Source: Monocercomonoides exilis | Lineage: Eukaryota; Preaxostyla; Oxymonadida; Polymastigidae | Assembly: GCA_001643675.2 (NCBI GenBank) | Contig: LSRY02000053.1 | Span: forward strand, 473,501 to 537,500 | Direction: 5' to 3' | DNA length: 64,000 bases | In this document: piece after piece, positions 1 to 20,759 of the stretch | Numbering within the stretch: position 1 is the first letter of the stretch | Layout of the letters: the number at the start of each line of letters is the position of its first letter | Translations under genes and position numbers: made by a program | Notes under the pieces: model-generated | Databases searched by the model: none | Told to the model about the DNA's origin: nothing | What the model saw: the letters and a program-made list of their open reading frames with translations, nothing else

Positions 1-153
1 CGCAAACTTTGCATTTTTGTCTGTTTGTTAATGAAGAATAAATAAATAAATAAATAAATATTTTATAAATATCAAAAATAAAAAAAAAAGATATTTGCAA
101 ATATAAATCGCAAAGAGTGAGAAAAAGAGAGAAAGAGAAAGACAATAAAGAAT

Positions 154-9570
<9,417 letters not shown>

Positions 9571-10635
9571 CGATTTATTATTTATTAAACAAAATCTATT
9601 TGAAATGATCCGTTGCCATTTTATGTAAATTACAGTTTTCAAAAAATTGTTTCATTTCATAAAATTTTCCATGAATTGGAATATAAAAACTGATTGAATA
9701 TGTAATTCATTTTAAAGTTTAAAACAAATTTTATTTTATTTGTGAATAAATAAAAATTATTTCTCAAATGAAAACATACAGAGAAGTCTTTGAACAAACT
9801 GTAAGATATAACTTCAGCCAATCAACGAGATAAAAAATGACAAATTGGAGCAGTTTTTTTGAACAACTGATAATAAACATTCAAACTTGTTTCATCTGTT
9901 TCCTGGGTGAAAAAAACTTGTTCACTGAAAACTTTGAAAAAGAAATATTTCCATTTATCGAACTTAAAAATCTTGGTCTTAATTCTCAAATTATTGAAAA
10001 AGCATGAATTATTATTTTCAAGATCGAAATTTCTTTTTTCCAATCAAAAGTGTCGGTTGACATTTTTTATTACCCTTTTTAAAATAAAAAAATTAATTAT
10101 TGAAGTGAATGAACTCCAATAACTGATAATTTTTCGTTAACTCATCTCAGACATTGGCTTTCTAAACAATAATTCTGAAATCAACATTCAATCAGATAAA
10201 AAATAAAAATAAAAAAAAAAAGAAAGTGCACAATATACGACGGTTTCCAGTTTTTCGTGAAGATGATCTTTCAAGTATTATAAACTGTTGGAAAGTGTAC
10301 AATATACGACTGTGAACCAAAAAAAAATGTTGAAGTTGTAATGAATGCATGTCATGCACATATGGAGCAAAATATTTCACTTCAGGCATTTTCATTGAAA
10401 AATTATGCTCTTTTCATTGACTTTTAGAGATCAAAAAAACATTAAAAAATGGATTTATTTTATTATATTCGTGAAATGTTACATTACTTTATGTTTTGAT
10501 TTCAACGATACCTGTCTAAGGACTTGAAAATCAAATTTATTTCATTATCTGAGAAAGTGAAATAAAGTTTTGAGTGAAGTAATTTTAACATGCTTCAAAC
10601 ATAAAAAGCAAGAAAGTCCGTATCTCCCCTCATAT
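9571..10635. other. AT-rich intergenic sequence
   Basis: Very AT-rich sequence upstream of the tentative ARM-gene start. Only short open frames (under 75 codons) without recognisable protein character. Homopolymer A/T runs are common. It may hold the ARM gene's promoter or small 5' exons, but I can point to no specific element. Confidence 0.5.
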
Positions 10636-10878
10636 GTTTAAATTTTTTTGGAAAAGTTCCTCTTGTCCAAATTTCAAATATCATAAAAATTTCAAATAAT
10701 GATAAAAATTATGTTCACACTCAAGAAATTTCACTAAAATGGAAGCAATATCTTGACAATGTTATTATTTCCATTTAAGTGAAGTTTCACGATTTGGAAC
10801 AGAAAATTTATTGAAATATGACATTTTTATTTTATTTGAAAATTAAACAAAAGGAACTTTTCAAAAAAAAAATTTGAC
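10636..10878. mobile_element. MITE family A, copy 1 (243 bp)
   Basis: Non-coding element with long imperfect terminal inverted repeats. The left end reads GTTTAAATTTTTTTGGAAAA; the right end, reverse-complemented, reads GTCAAATTTTTTTTTTGAAA and continues into the shared block AAGTTCC. Inverted similarity extends roughly 80 bp inward. Flanking 4-mers are atat (left) and acat (right), an imperfect target duplication. The copy at 45784-46026 has the same length, and the termini resemble those of the 7.5 kb element at 13001-20502. Confidence 0.75.
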
Positions 10879-11423
10879 ACATGAATGACTGAACAAAAAT
10901 GAAAAGAATGTGTAGAGCAATAAATTCTGATTGACTTGTTCTATTATTCACATTCTGAATTGGAGCATTGGATTGGCTTCTATTCCACCATTCTTGCTGT
11001 TGCGCATGGAACTCATAAAGTTGACATCTGCATCCTTCAACAAACATTTCTTCATAAATGCCTTTGCATTCTTCTCAAGAGTTTTCACATCGCATTTCGC
11101 CTCTCACTTCTCGAATTCATTGAGACTGCGATGAAAAAGAGAAAAATTAGAGTTATGCAGAGGCTTCAAGGGGAAATAACTGAACAAAAAACTTTTCATG
11201 AAAAAATAAATCTCTTTGAATAAGATGGAAGACTGACATTCATTCGATGAAGATTTTTGATGGTGATAAAAAAATAATGGATTTTTTGATTTTTCTTTTT
11301 TATTGAAAGAGGAAATAAAAACAGCAATAAAAATTCTTCAATTATTTTTTTTGTTATTTTGCGAAATGACACAAAATGAAAAAGACAGTTTTTGATTCAC
11401 AAAATGAAATGCGTCTTATTTCC
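10879..11423. other. intergenic; short unassigned ORF
   Basis: Spacer between the MITE and the ARM-like gene. A plus-strand frame of 95 codons at 10936-11223 has somewhat protein-like composition (Lys/Gln-rich near its end) but no recognisable family, and neighbouring frames are closed. It could be a gene relic. The rest is AT-rich with T runs around 11280-11360. Confidence 0.4.
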
Positions 11424-12752
11424 TCATATATACACAAAATAATCAGAAAGATTCAAAGATAATTTGTGATAATTTCTTTTGCTAAGAAAATCTATAATTT
11501 CATGAATACTTGTGATTACATCTTCGTATCCTTCTTCTTCCAGCTTTTCAAACACTTTCCTTTTCGTTTCCTTTCTTTCCTCTTCTTCCATTTCTTCTTT
11601 CTTCTTTTCTTTCAATCGCCCTGAAATCTGCATTAAAAATAATTTACACTCATATGTAGTGCCATTCTGTGTTGGTTGTTGTATCTCCTCCAAAAGTGCA
11701 TCAACGGCTCCACTTTTCAGAAAGTTATCAACTTTAACTGCTCCGTTTTCGGCTGCTGAAATAAGCGGAGATATGCAAATTCCGCTTATTTCTTTGTAAT
11801 TATCCTTTGATGCTCGAAATATCTGAACAACGTATCTGATAATCCCAACAAATTCTTCATTCCACAATTTGCATTTTCTGAAGAAAGAGTTCAATGATCC
11901 GAGCCACCTCATTAAAGTTGCCATCTCTTTCATTTCCTTTCCATTCGTTTTCCCTTCTCTTCTCTTCAAATCCACTTGCTTCACCAGCCTTTCCAATTCT
12001 CTTCTTGTATCCCTTGCAAAATGCAGCTCATCCGCAAAAACTTCTTCCAGGCTTTTGTCGTTGAAAAATTCTGTTATTAAAAACTTCCAAGCAGACTCAA
12101 ACGCAAGTTGAGTGAGGTTTTGGTGCTCTTGATGATATCTGATGACTTCCATAAGCTTGTTCAGATACAGTTTTCGTTCGATAAACTAATTTGAAATAAG
12201 AAAATCATTAAAAATCAATTTTATAAAAAATAAAAACAGGAATGTTCAGACAAAATATTCGCCAATGCAACTCAAAGTCAGAAAAGCCATTTCCACTTCT
12301 TTTTGCATTTCCTCGCTTTCTTCTTTCTTCAATGCAAAATTCAGAAGACAGGGCACACAAATTGAAAGCAATTTCGAATCGAACTGGTAATTTAGCAAAA
12401 GATTGCATTCACAAAGTCCAACAAGAAGCTTTTCATTTTGACTCTCTTTTTCCATCTCATTTTCATCAATAATCATCTTTTCAACTTGTTTATACTATTT
12501 AGAGCGATAAAATCCACTGTTCCATATATCTTTCGATGCTATGAAATATCAAACATATTTCAGCAGAATGTGAACATTGCTCAAAAATATTTTCTTTTCT
12601 TCAATCACTTCGTTTATTTCATTGAACATTTCTTTTGATATAATCGAATCAAATTCTTTTTCCCCTATCTCTTCCATCATTTCATTCATTTCAACGATTT
12701 TCACTTTCTGTTCATCCTCATTGCAATGCTCAATTTTGGAAAACAATTCTTA
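11424..12752 (-). CDS. oxymonad-type ARM-like repeat protein, copy 1 (possibly pseudogene)
   Basis: Minus-strand gene of a family I associate with Monocercomonoides, marked here by SKIEHCNEDEQ, VIRYHQEHQNLTQLAFES and the C-terminus LSLNLSDYFVYI. The 3' exon 12185-11424 is intact (254 codons including stop). It joins the upstream exon through a 66-bp GTCTG...ATTAG intron at 12251-12186, phase 0. Upstream coding carries an in-frame 60-bp segment at 12554-12495 with a TGA and a TAG; the segment starts GTTTGA and ends AAATAG, so it could be spliced out in frame. No good ATG is seen at the 5' end; an acceptor-like TTTTTTAAG just upstream suggests an earlier exon or 5' truncation. ARM-like folds are scaffolds; no specific function can be assigned. 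A diverged copy lies at 42160-43490. Confidence 0.6.
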
Positions 12753-13000
12753 AAAAAGAAGAAATAGAATCATGAAGAATGCAAAGCGCAACAATTGCGC
12801 ACCATTGAAGCAAGCAGTGATAATCATACTCTGTTTTTTTCCCTCCAGTGCAATGCATTCAAAAAACAACAGCATTTTTATCATTCACATTGAATTCGCA
12901 TTTGTCAATTAAAGAAAATTGTGGCGAAATAAAATCTTGAAACTGTCATTGAATATATCTGTGATCGCTCTTCTTCTAGACATTGAAATTCTGCACAGTT
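11424..13000. repeat. inverted duplication, left arm segment 1
   Basis: Matches 41914-43490 in reverse complement (paired coordinates sum to 54914). From 11992 to 13000 the copies are almost identical by eye. Below 11991 they remain homologous at protein level but differ at many positions. The segment ends exactly at the AGTT target duplication of the inserted 7.5 kb element. Confidence 0.9.
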
Positions 13001-13024
13001 GGCAAAATTTTTTCGAAAAGTTCC
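13001..13024 (+). repeat. left terminal inverted repeat of 7.5 kb element
   Basis: Begins GGCAAAATTTTTTCGAAAAG immediately after the AGTT target duplication (12997-13000). Its core, AATTTTTT-GAAAAGTTCC, recurs at the ends of MITE family A. Confidence 0.82.
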
Positions 13025-13384
13025 TCGACTTTAATTCTGTCCCACAAAAGATCACATTTGATCAAAAAATGTTGATCATTCCGTTCCCTTTATTGTTTTA
13101 TTTATATTACATATTGTTATTTTCTGAGTTTATTATTGAAAAATTAGATACAAGTTTGTTGATATCATATGAACTGTAAACCTTCGTTTCATATTTGAAA
13201 TAAAAAACAATCATTTTGTTGTTATTTGGAACATTCAAATGTTTTAGTTAATATTTGCATTTTTCATTACATTCGTTTGAATACACATCTTGCTTTTTTG
13301 GATAATTTCACTTTTTGAACATCCTTGGTTGTTGGAAATCTTATAGAAAAAATTTGCTTGATTTGGAATTTTTTTTTTTGAAAT

Positions 13385-13801
13385 TCATGAACAAAAAAGA
13401 TTTGACATTTCACATCTCAATACATGTGAATGATGTTTATTCATTTGTTTGCAAAGGACAGTTTTTGATATGAAAATTATAATATATAAAATTATATATA
13501 ACCAGCAAGTTAATAATTTTAAAACCTTGGAATTGTAAAAACAAGAAAAGAACACATTTCCCACTCGTTGAATCAAATCATGAATTGCATTCATATTCAC
13601 TTTCGTTTCCATATTTATCTGACTTTTCCCAATATTTTTCTTCTTGCTTAAACGTGATGTTTGTAGAAAGCATTCTCTATCTTTTTCCAACACTCGAAAA
13701 TTGTGAGATTTTCTTTTCATGTTAATTTCACTGGTATGAAACACGAAGTTGTTACAGCTCCACCAATAAATATGCCTGAAAATGCGATTAAATTGACCCA
13801 A
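13385..13801 (-). other. unassigned 138-codon ORF inside TIR element
   Basis: Minus-strand open frame whose N-terminal and middle parts are Lys/Arg/Asn-rich and protein-like (NMKRKSHNFRVLEKDREC), while the last third is AT-rich and hydrophobic and could be read-through into an intron. A GT donor after TTCCAAG near 13520 would end the exon there. I do not recognise the family. Its position near the left TIR makes it the only visible candidate for a transposase remnant, but no DDE-type motif can be seen. Confidence 0.3.
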
Positions 13802-13869
13802 AATCTTCTTTTAGCAAACGAAAATCAGCATTTATCTCTTTGCTCTCCTTTAACTTCATTTTCATCTTT

Positions 13870-16800
13870 TTCAGAACATGGAGTGAGGAAGTGAGCATTC
13901 AGATCTTTTCACGAAAGATGCGCATGCATTCATGCCAACAACTATCTGTTTTATCCTTCGTTGATGCTGACTGTGATAACGCTGTTAGTGTTGCGATCTC
14001 CGCTGTTAAGGCTTGCGATGGTGAAGATGAATGACGAAACGATGAGTCGAGGGGTTGCAGTGTGTGAAGCGGAGGAGATCATGGAGAAGGGGATGGAGAA
14101 GGGGCTGAGGATGGATGATGTGGTTCTGTCGCCTGCGGCTATTGCGCTGGTGGTGCTGGAGGAGCGAAAAGAGGAAGAGGAAGGAGGAGAAGAAAAAGAA
14201 GGAGAGTTAAAAGATTGTGAAGCAGGAGATGAAGACGAGGTGTTAAGTATTCACATGCTGTTGCGAACTGCCCAAGATGACAAGCGGATATAGAAGCCGA
14301 ATAACTCTCAAGCAGAGCGGATGTAGGAGAATGACTAAATCATTCGGATGCTGGAGAGAAGATTCTAAAGTTGACCGAGAAGAACTTCATAGAGTTGAAG
14401 AAGCTTCAGGAACAGCTGCTGGAGATGCAGGATAAGACTGAATTTATTGATGAAAGGAAAGAGAAAGAGAAAAAGTGCAAGACGCAGCTGTGTGTGGTGG
14501 TAAATGTGGATAGCAAGCTGTTACCAGAGGGTCGGGTGTGTCGCTTGCCAAAACTTCTTCGTTGGTCTCTGCAAGTCGCGGAATGGTTCTGTCTTCGGCT
14601 TTATTGATTCTGCCTTCAGGGCTGCAAAGTGCCAGGAGAAGTTTGCAGCGATCATCGGGGATGGAAGTGCTGTGATGGTTGAGCAAGATCTGAACAGGAA
14701 GGTTGTTGCTGTGAAAGTGGGGATTTGTGTGAGTGTTGTGGGCGAAGCAAACAGCGGTGGAGGAGGAGGAGGGGGAGGCGGAAGTGAGTGAACGAGATCA
14801 TTGATCAGCGAGAGATCAGAGAAGAACAGTGCTGGGTCCAATGGTGGTGGTGGTGGTAGTGAAGGAGGAGTGGATGCAAGTGCTCAGCAGAAGATGAACA
14901 AGATGGAGATGGAAATGAAGATGCGGACGGAGATGATGAAAGTGCAGGATCGGACTATGAGCATGCAGAAGGCGATGTTCAAGTGCGATTGAGAAGTGGC
15001 AGGTAATGCTTGCGTTAAAAAAGAGAATAAGAATATGAAGGCGTCGTATGAAGAGAAGGTGGAGCGGCTGGTTGTTCAGGTTCGGGAGCTGGAGGAGCAG
15101 GTGTTGCGGGGGGAGATTGGCGGGGGCAGGGAAGGCGGGGTAGAGGAGAAAGGGGGGAGAGTGAAAGATGGGGTAGGGAGGAGGAAGAGGAGGAACAGAA
15201 GCAGAGGTGGAGAACACAAGGAGGCAGAGGAGTGGGAAAAGGCAGAAGAAAGAGATGTGAGTGCTGTGTATGGGATTCCGCTGTCACCGCATGAGGATGC
15301 GAAGAGAGAGCGGGAGGAATGGATGCATACTGTCGTTCCAACAGTGGCAAAGAAAGGAGAAGGGAAGGCGAATGTTGTGCAGCGGCTTTGCATGCTTCTT
15401 GAGCAGACGACAGACAGCAGAGACCGGGAAGAGTCGGAGTGGCCTTTGACTTCGTGGGGTGGAACGGGGGTATGGCAGCCTGGGACAGGTGGGGTGCCTT
15501 TGCCGGCGGGGTCGACAGCGATGGAGCGGCTGATGAGCGCAGTGTCGGGATCGCTGGGGCAGGTGGCGTACGAAACGGCGCATGTGCTATGGATGCCGCA
15601 CATATATAAGTTGCATATTCCGGTTCATCTGAGTCAGCAGTTGCTAAAGACAGGACTTAAGCAGAAGCAGATTTGGAAACTGTCGAAGATCCAGGTGATA
15701 TATGGAGACAAGATATTGGCAGATTTGAGCGATTGCAGCGCTGAGTGGAAAGATGGTGTGCTTCCAAGGCAGAACCATGAGGACTTTGTGAATATGTGAT
15801 CGGGGGAGAAGTGCCCGGAGATATAGAAGAAAAATGTTGTGCTGATGGCAATGATCTGCGAGATGTAACTATTCCGAAAGGAATTTGAAGAGGTGCGGCT
15901 GTTGGGAAGCATGTTCCGCAGGGGTTTTCCGAAGGCAAGCTGTCGTTCTTCCTGTTCTGTGTCATGGTGCTGTTTGAAGATGAGCTGCACTTGAAGCTGA
16001 TAATAGAGAAAGATGACTTCCTGACGATTTCGATCTGGATGTGCAGGAAGTGCATCAACACGGTGTTTGAAGCAGAGCCTGAATCGAATATCAAGATGTT
16101 TTTTGAGAAGTTTGAGGGGCTGCAGTCGGAGAAGGGGGAGGCAGAAACTTCAGTGTTTCTGGGGTTTCTGCTGAATTACCACCGGACAGAGGCAGTGAAG
16201 CGGAAGGAGGCGATGAAGAAGCTGTATGGTGTGATATGCAGTTGCGATATATTGACTTCATCATCAGGCACTGCGTTCAGAGAGATCACGTTCTCTGAGC
16301 TGGATTCTCTTCTGTATGTGTGCAATCTGCAGACGCCGCAGGCTTTGTCGCTGCGGATCTTCCGAGATGCGTACCGGCTGTCAGGCTGCTGTCCACGTTC
16401 GTTTGCATCGGTGCTGGAGGCGTTCTAGCGCAACGACTTCTTCACGCTGTGCTTGCGGCTGTCGGATGTGTGCGATGCTGCTCACCGATGAGATCCTCAA
16501 CCACAATCTGAGAACAGCGCAGTTGTGAAGACGGCGAGCCTGTTCTTGGTGCTGCTGAAGCCGGTGCTAGACGGCCAGGTGAGAGAGCTTTCGGTATTGT
16601 CTGCAGAAGTGAGGGTGGGAGAAGTGGTTGGGCTGAAACGGCTGTGTCGGCTGTGTGATCATCAGTGACAAAGAAAGAAGGGTAGCGGGCGCTGTTCCGG
16701 ATGGTTCTGCTGCTGACGAAGCTGGTGGGGCTGCAGCTGGGAAAGAACAATGAAAAAGTGACGATCTGCTTTCGGATGCAACTGTGGGACGCACAGAAAG

Positions 16801-16900
16801 TGGTTTTGTTTCTTTACACAATAACATGGCACTGGAAGGGAGAAGGAGCCAATGTATTTTCATGCTTCATTATTATCTTCTTCTTTAACTTCTTTAATAT
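13870..16900 (+). pseudogene. decayed gene sequence A (unknown family)
   Basis: Plus-strand DNA with clear coding character: codon-like composition, elevated GC and protein-like segments in changing frames. Recognisable stretches are a Glu-rich domain at 13961-14293, a predicted coiled coil (FIELKKLQEQLLEMQDK) at 14371-14480, Gly-rich linkers at 14756-14870, 14996-15799 (267 codons, containing AYETAHVLWMPHIYKLHIP) and 15964-16428 (154 codons, Leu-rich helical). The open segments are separated by stops of all three kinds and frame changes, so no single product is possible without many corrections. I do not recognise the parent protein; the helical, Leu-rich blocks would fit a large scaffold protein. 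It is interpreted as captured host-gene sequence. Confidence 0.55.
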
Positions 16901-17179
16901 AGCACGAGAAGGCTCCTCATTATAAATAGATAGCAAAAAACAACATGCTGTTATTCTTTGATGTGCATTAGATGATGTCGAGCCTCAGATTTCCCTGATG
17001 ACACTTTACTCAAAGCTGTCATCTTCTTTTCCTTTTTCATCCTTTTCTATCTCCTGTTTCGTGTCGCTTTCATATTCTTTCAAAAAGCTTTTGTAAGAAA
17101 CAAATATTTAGTCAACATTGAGAATGTTTAGTCTTCTTTCTTCATATTTCTGAAAAAATAATAGAAAAGAAGAAGGTGA

Positions 17180-19140
17180 AGAAGCAGAGGAAGAAGGTGA
17201 AGACGAAGACAAAGATGTTTATTAGAATGATAGTGACATGAATATTACAAAAGAGGATGAAGAAGAGTTTAAAAAGAAGAAGGAGGATACAGTCCAGCAA
17301 ACGATCCTCCCACACTCCTCCATCAGTCCCTTCTTCTCTTCAGGACAGCTCCTCTGTCTGGTCAGTCACAACTGCCCAGTCTGTATCTGCCATCCTCACT
17401 CAAGTTCCCAAACTCCTACAGAAGCTCCACAATTGGTTGTTTTCCTTCGCTCGTCATGCCTCTTCTTCACCCAAGTCCAAAGGCCAAAGCAAAAATAAAA
17501 CAGCTTCTGTGAAGCTTCCTTCTCACTACACTATACAGCTCTTCCTCCGCTCCAATCCAGTCTTCAATGCCCTCGATAATAATGTTAGCAGCGCATTGGT
17601 GTTTGATTCTCGGTGCGTTCCGCATCCAAGTGTTCGCCTGTTAATGCCCATTTTTAACTTTTCCTCTCTTCTGCTCTCGGATGCTTTCGCAGCGTTGCGA
17701 AAGCCTTCGCTGACATAATTACTGGGAAACCTGACAAATCAGCTGGACTTTCCGTTATTTTGATTTGGGAAGTTCAAGTCTGCATCTAAAGCATGGAACT
17801 AGTTCTATTCGCAGGATGTTCCTGAGTTGAATTATGTGTATCCATTTTATGTAATCCATCAGACCATATTGCCTTTCTTCATAGCAGATCCTTTCGATTC
17901 TCCGATTGCAACGAACACGGCAGTGACTGATCAGCTTGGAAGAGTGATGTGTTCCTCTTGGAGATTCCGTTGGTTGATATTCACTATCCCTGTGTTTGTG
18001 GTGAAGCCTGGAAAAGAAATACAGTATCTGAAGGCATTGAAGGACTCCATCAAGAACAGAAAGAGAGAAGTGAAGAATGAGAAGGAAAATGAGAATGAGA
18101 ATGAGAGGAAGCGAAAGGATGGCTGGATTGCAAGTGTGTGTAGAGTCTGATCCATTGGAGGAAGAAGAAGAGGAAGAAGCTCTGTCTCCTAGAGATCCCC
18201 TTGAACATCTCATATAAGTGCTGAAGAAGCAGCCTATGGCGTTGACAAACCAGATTGAACGCCTGACAATAGCAGCAACGCTGGTTATTCGTGTGCACGC
18301 AATGCTTCCAAGCAGAAAAGTGCAGAATGAGTCAATGCCGCAGACAGAGAATGAGTTCTCGTTCAGTTTTCTTGTGTTCACTTTGCTGAGTGGATAGAAG
18401 ATAGATAGAAGCATTGGGAAGAAATAAGAGCAAAGTGGAAGAATGAGAGAAGGAAGAGAAAGAGGAGGATTCACAAGAAGAAAAGGAGAAAGCTCGCATG
18501 GAGGAGCAAATGAAAGCAGTGCAAGCGATACGGAAATTAATATTTTTTTCTTCTGATTCAAAAGACAACATCGCTTCCCAGATGCAGAAGCTGAATGCTC
18601 TGCTCCCCAGCTCTGTGATGTTTCAGACGTCGTTCTTCTCAATCTTAGCTTTGATCAGTGACATTGCTGAAGTGCCGAAGAATAGAATGGCTTAGGTGGA
18701 TATTCCGAACAAGAAAGCTGCAGTGGCAGAAGGCAGTGTTGAAGAGGCGATGAAGTTGAGGAGGTTGGAGAGAGAGATAAACCGGAACTGATAAAAGATG
18801 TGGAGCTGTTGTTTGAGCAGGTGGAATTTGTGCAAAGCTGGAGAAGCAGAGGAAGAGGAAGAGGAAGAGGAGAAGGAGAAGGAGAAGAAGAAGAAAGAGA
18901 AAAAGAAAAAGAAGAAGAAGAAGAAGAAGATTTTGATGTGGCTGAAAAGGAGCCAGAAGCATTTGAAGAATGGCATTTTGTGTGGTGGATGTTTGTGTGA
19001 ATGTGGAAGAAGGAAGATATGAAGTTTGAGTTGTTGATGAAAGAGGAAGAGAAACTGAAGAGGAAGAGGAACAGGAAGAAGGAGGAGGAGGAGAAGAAGA
19101 AGAATCGGAGGAGGAGGAGGAGGAGGTGGTGGTGGTAAAA
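17180..19140 (+). pseudogene. decayed gene sequence B (unknown family)
   Basis: A second stretch of broken coding-like DNA on the plus strand. Open pieces are 17257-17718 (153 codons, Ser/Lys-rich then LFLRSNPVFNALDNN), 17827-18150 (107 codons, including FYVIHQTILPFFIADPF), 18498-18695 (MEEQMKAVQAIRKL onward) and a Glu/Lys repeat at 18798-19022. Stops and frame changes separate them. It may be the continuation of sequence A or a separate gene; the order and strand would fit one large captured gene. No domain is recognised. Confidence 0.45.
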
Positions 19141-19254
19141 GGAAGAAGTTCCATTTGAATTCCTTTTGTAGTTGTTTAAAGAAATAATCCAAATATATGT
19201 TGTTCCTGAGGTTGAGCTGTTAAACCCAATGACATAGCCTTCTGACAGCTTCAC

Positions 19255-19998
19255 TCAATCTGCACATGCTTTATTAAATACAAAACTTCCACATTGTCCA
19301 ATCTCAACAACATTTCTTGTTGATTCAACCTGTTCCAGCTTCATATTTGTCAACGAAATCTCATCTCCATTTAGCAGAAATGAATACTTTTTGAACGAAA
19401 GCATTGATACTGAGCAGTTGTCAACACGAAGAATTCCATTTTCGATGCTCAGCAATGTTGAGTTTAAAAAAACAGCTTCAATGTTTTCTGATTGGCCAAC
19501 AGAAGAAAAATCAACAAATGAAAGAGAAAGCTGGCCATTTGCTTCGTGAATAATTGAATTACCTGATTATGAAAATAACTGGCCAAAGTTGAATTTCAAA
19601 CTTTCGATCCGAACATTCTCTGAGGTTATGATGAGACTTCCATCGTTGGTAATTGTTGAGTCCAGATGCACCAAAGCAGTTGAGGGAGATTCAAGTGAGT
19701 GTATGCTTGCATCCTTCGCTTCGCATTCTCCATTGATGATCGTATCCTTTGCGATTAGCAGCTGAGAATAAGATGATGGAAAAATGTGCCGAACTCCTTC
19801 ACTCAAAGACTCACAAGGCGCTTCAAACCCTCCGCATTGCTCGCTGTCCGTGTGATTGTCTGCAATAGAAGATACAAATATCGTCTCGCTCTGATATTTC
19901 AAGACTCTCAGCAGAAGATCCTCTTCTTCAACAAATGAGTCTGTTGCAGCACCCCACATTACCAACTCTTTAGCAAGTGGTACTCTGAAATCTGTCAC
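19255..19998 (-). pseudogene. beta-helix surface-protein fragment
   Basis: The minus-strand frame starting MTDFRVPLAKELVMWG runs to 19255 with one in-frame TAA at 19569-19567; otherwise frame is kept. It contains the CGGFEAPCESLSEGVRHIFP motif and the repeated short hydrophobic strands (SLIITSENVRIESLKF, ENGILRVDNCSVSMLSF) typical of right-handed beta-helix (pectin-lyase-fold) surface proteins abundant in oxymonads. Only an N-terminal or internal piece is present; the repeat region and membrane anchor are missing. It is carried inside the 7.5 kb TIR element, opposite in strand to cargo sequences A and B. Confidence 0.65.
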
Positions 19999-20478
19999 AA
20001 ATTTTTCAAGCTCAAAAAATGAAAGCTTTTATAAATAATTAAACTTAAAGAAAAAACAAATTGCAAACCATCAATTTTTGATAATAATTTTGTTCAATCC
20101 AACTTGTACAAGCCGTATTTGCTTCCATGAAAGTTGATATTCAATCTGAGTTTAAAAAAATTCTGATTTAGTTAAAACTTAAGTGATTATCAGGATATTT
20201 GTTAATTCTCAAAAAGAATCGAAATATACCGTGAATAATTCATAATGCAGCAATTGCTTGATTGTTCAAGCAAACGTTACTCTTTTTTATTGCGAAACAA
20301 GTTTTTTAATTTTGATCAATTAATTTAATATATAATTTTTGAATTCAAAATATTTTTTCTCATTTAGAAGTTTGCATCGAACTTACAACAATTGTGGAGA
20401 ACGTAACTTTTATTAATAAGAATAATGGTGAAGGAATGATAAATAATTAACTTCCATGGGTCAAATTTTTGATCTGAT

Positions 20479-20502
20479 GTCACTTTTCAAAAAAATTTAG
20501 CC
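20479..20502 (-). repeat. right terminal inverted repeat of 7.5 kb element
   Basis: Reverse complement begins GGCTAAATTTTTTTGAAAAG, matching the left end at 13001-13024, and is followed at once by AGTT (20503-20506). Confidence 0.82.
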
Positions 20503-20759
20503 AGTTATTATGGAAAAGAATCACTTGATCTTTTTCTGTTTGTTGCATTGGATTCTATGATCTGAAAATATTATTGGGAAAAGCTTTTCTGAATGAAAAA
20601 TCAGAAACCAATAAGTGAATCTATTCTGTTGAATCATTTATAATATCTCCAACGGTGACATCATGCAAAGATAAAGATGTATTGATTTTTTTAATTTTTG
20701 TGAAATAAATTTTGAAATTGGATGACCAAGTGAAACACAACAATTTTATTAACAACACA
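20503..20759. repeat. inverted duplication, left arm segment 2
   Basis: Matches 41661-41917 in reverse complement (coordinates sum to 62420). It is the middle part of the duplicated unit, trapped between the right end of the 7.5 kb TIR element and the left end of the DIRS-like element. Identity is high near 20510 and falls in the last 15 bases before the DIRS terminus. Confidence 0.88.

Larger units (their letters stand above)
13001..20502. mobile_element. 7,502-bp TIR transposon carrying broken gene sequence
   Basis: Left terminus GGCAAAATTTTTTCGAAAAG and right terminus, reverse-complemented, GGCTAAATTTTTTTGAAAAG form inverted repeats of about 24 bp (20 of 24 matching). The element is flanked by AGTT at 12997-13000 and 20503-20506. 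The inverted copy at about 41.9 kb has the same flanks joined with one AGTT, so that copy is the empty site. No intact transposase is recognisable. Cargo: a small minus-strand ORF, two stretches of decayed plus-strand coding-like DNA (13.9-16.9 and 17.2-19.1 kb) richer in GC than the surroundings, and a beta-helix protein fragment. Best read as a non-autonomous, gene-capturing element; the superfamily is unknown (4-bp duplications occur in several). Confidence 0.82.

Noticed and set aside
13385-13801. Transposase of the 7.5 kb element
   Set aside because: No acidic catalytic triad, zinc-binding or HTH pattern can be seen; kept only as an unassigned ORF.
13870-19140. Reassigned stop codons (TAA/TAG as Gln, as in Streblomastix) to explain broken frames
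   Set aside because: TGA stops and frame changes also occur there, while both giant genes avoid TAA, TAG and TGA alike and end at TAG and TGA. Standard code fits.
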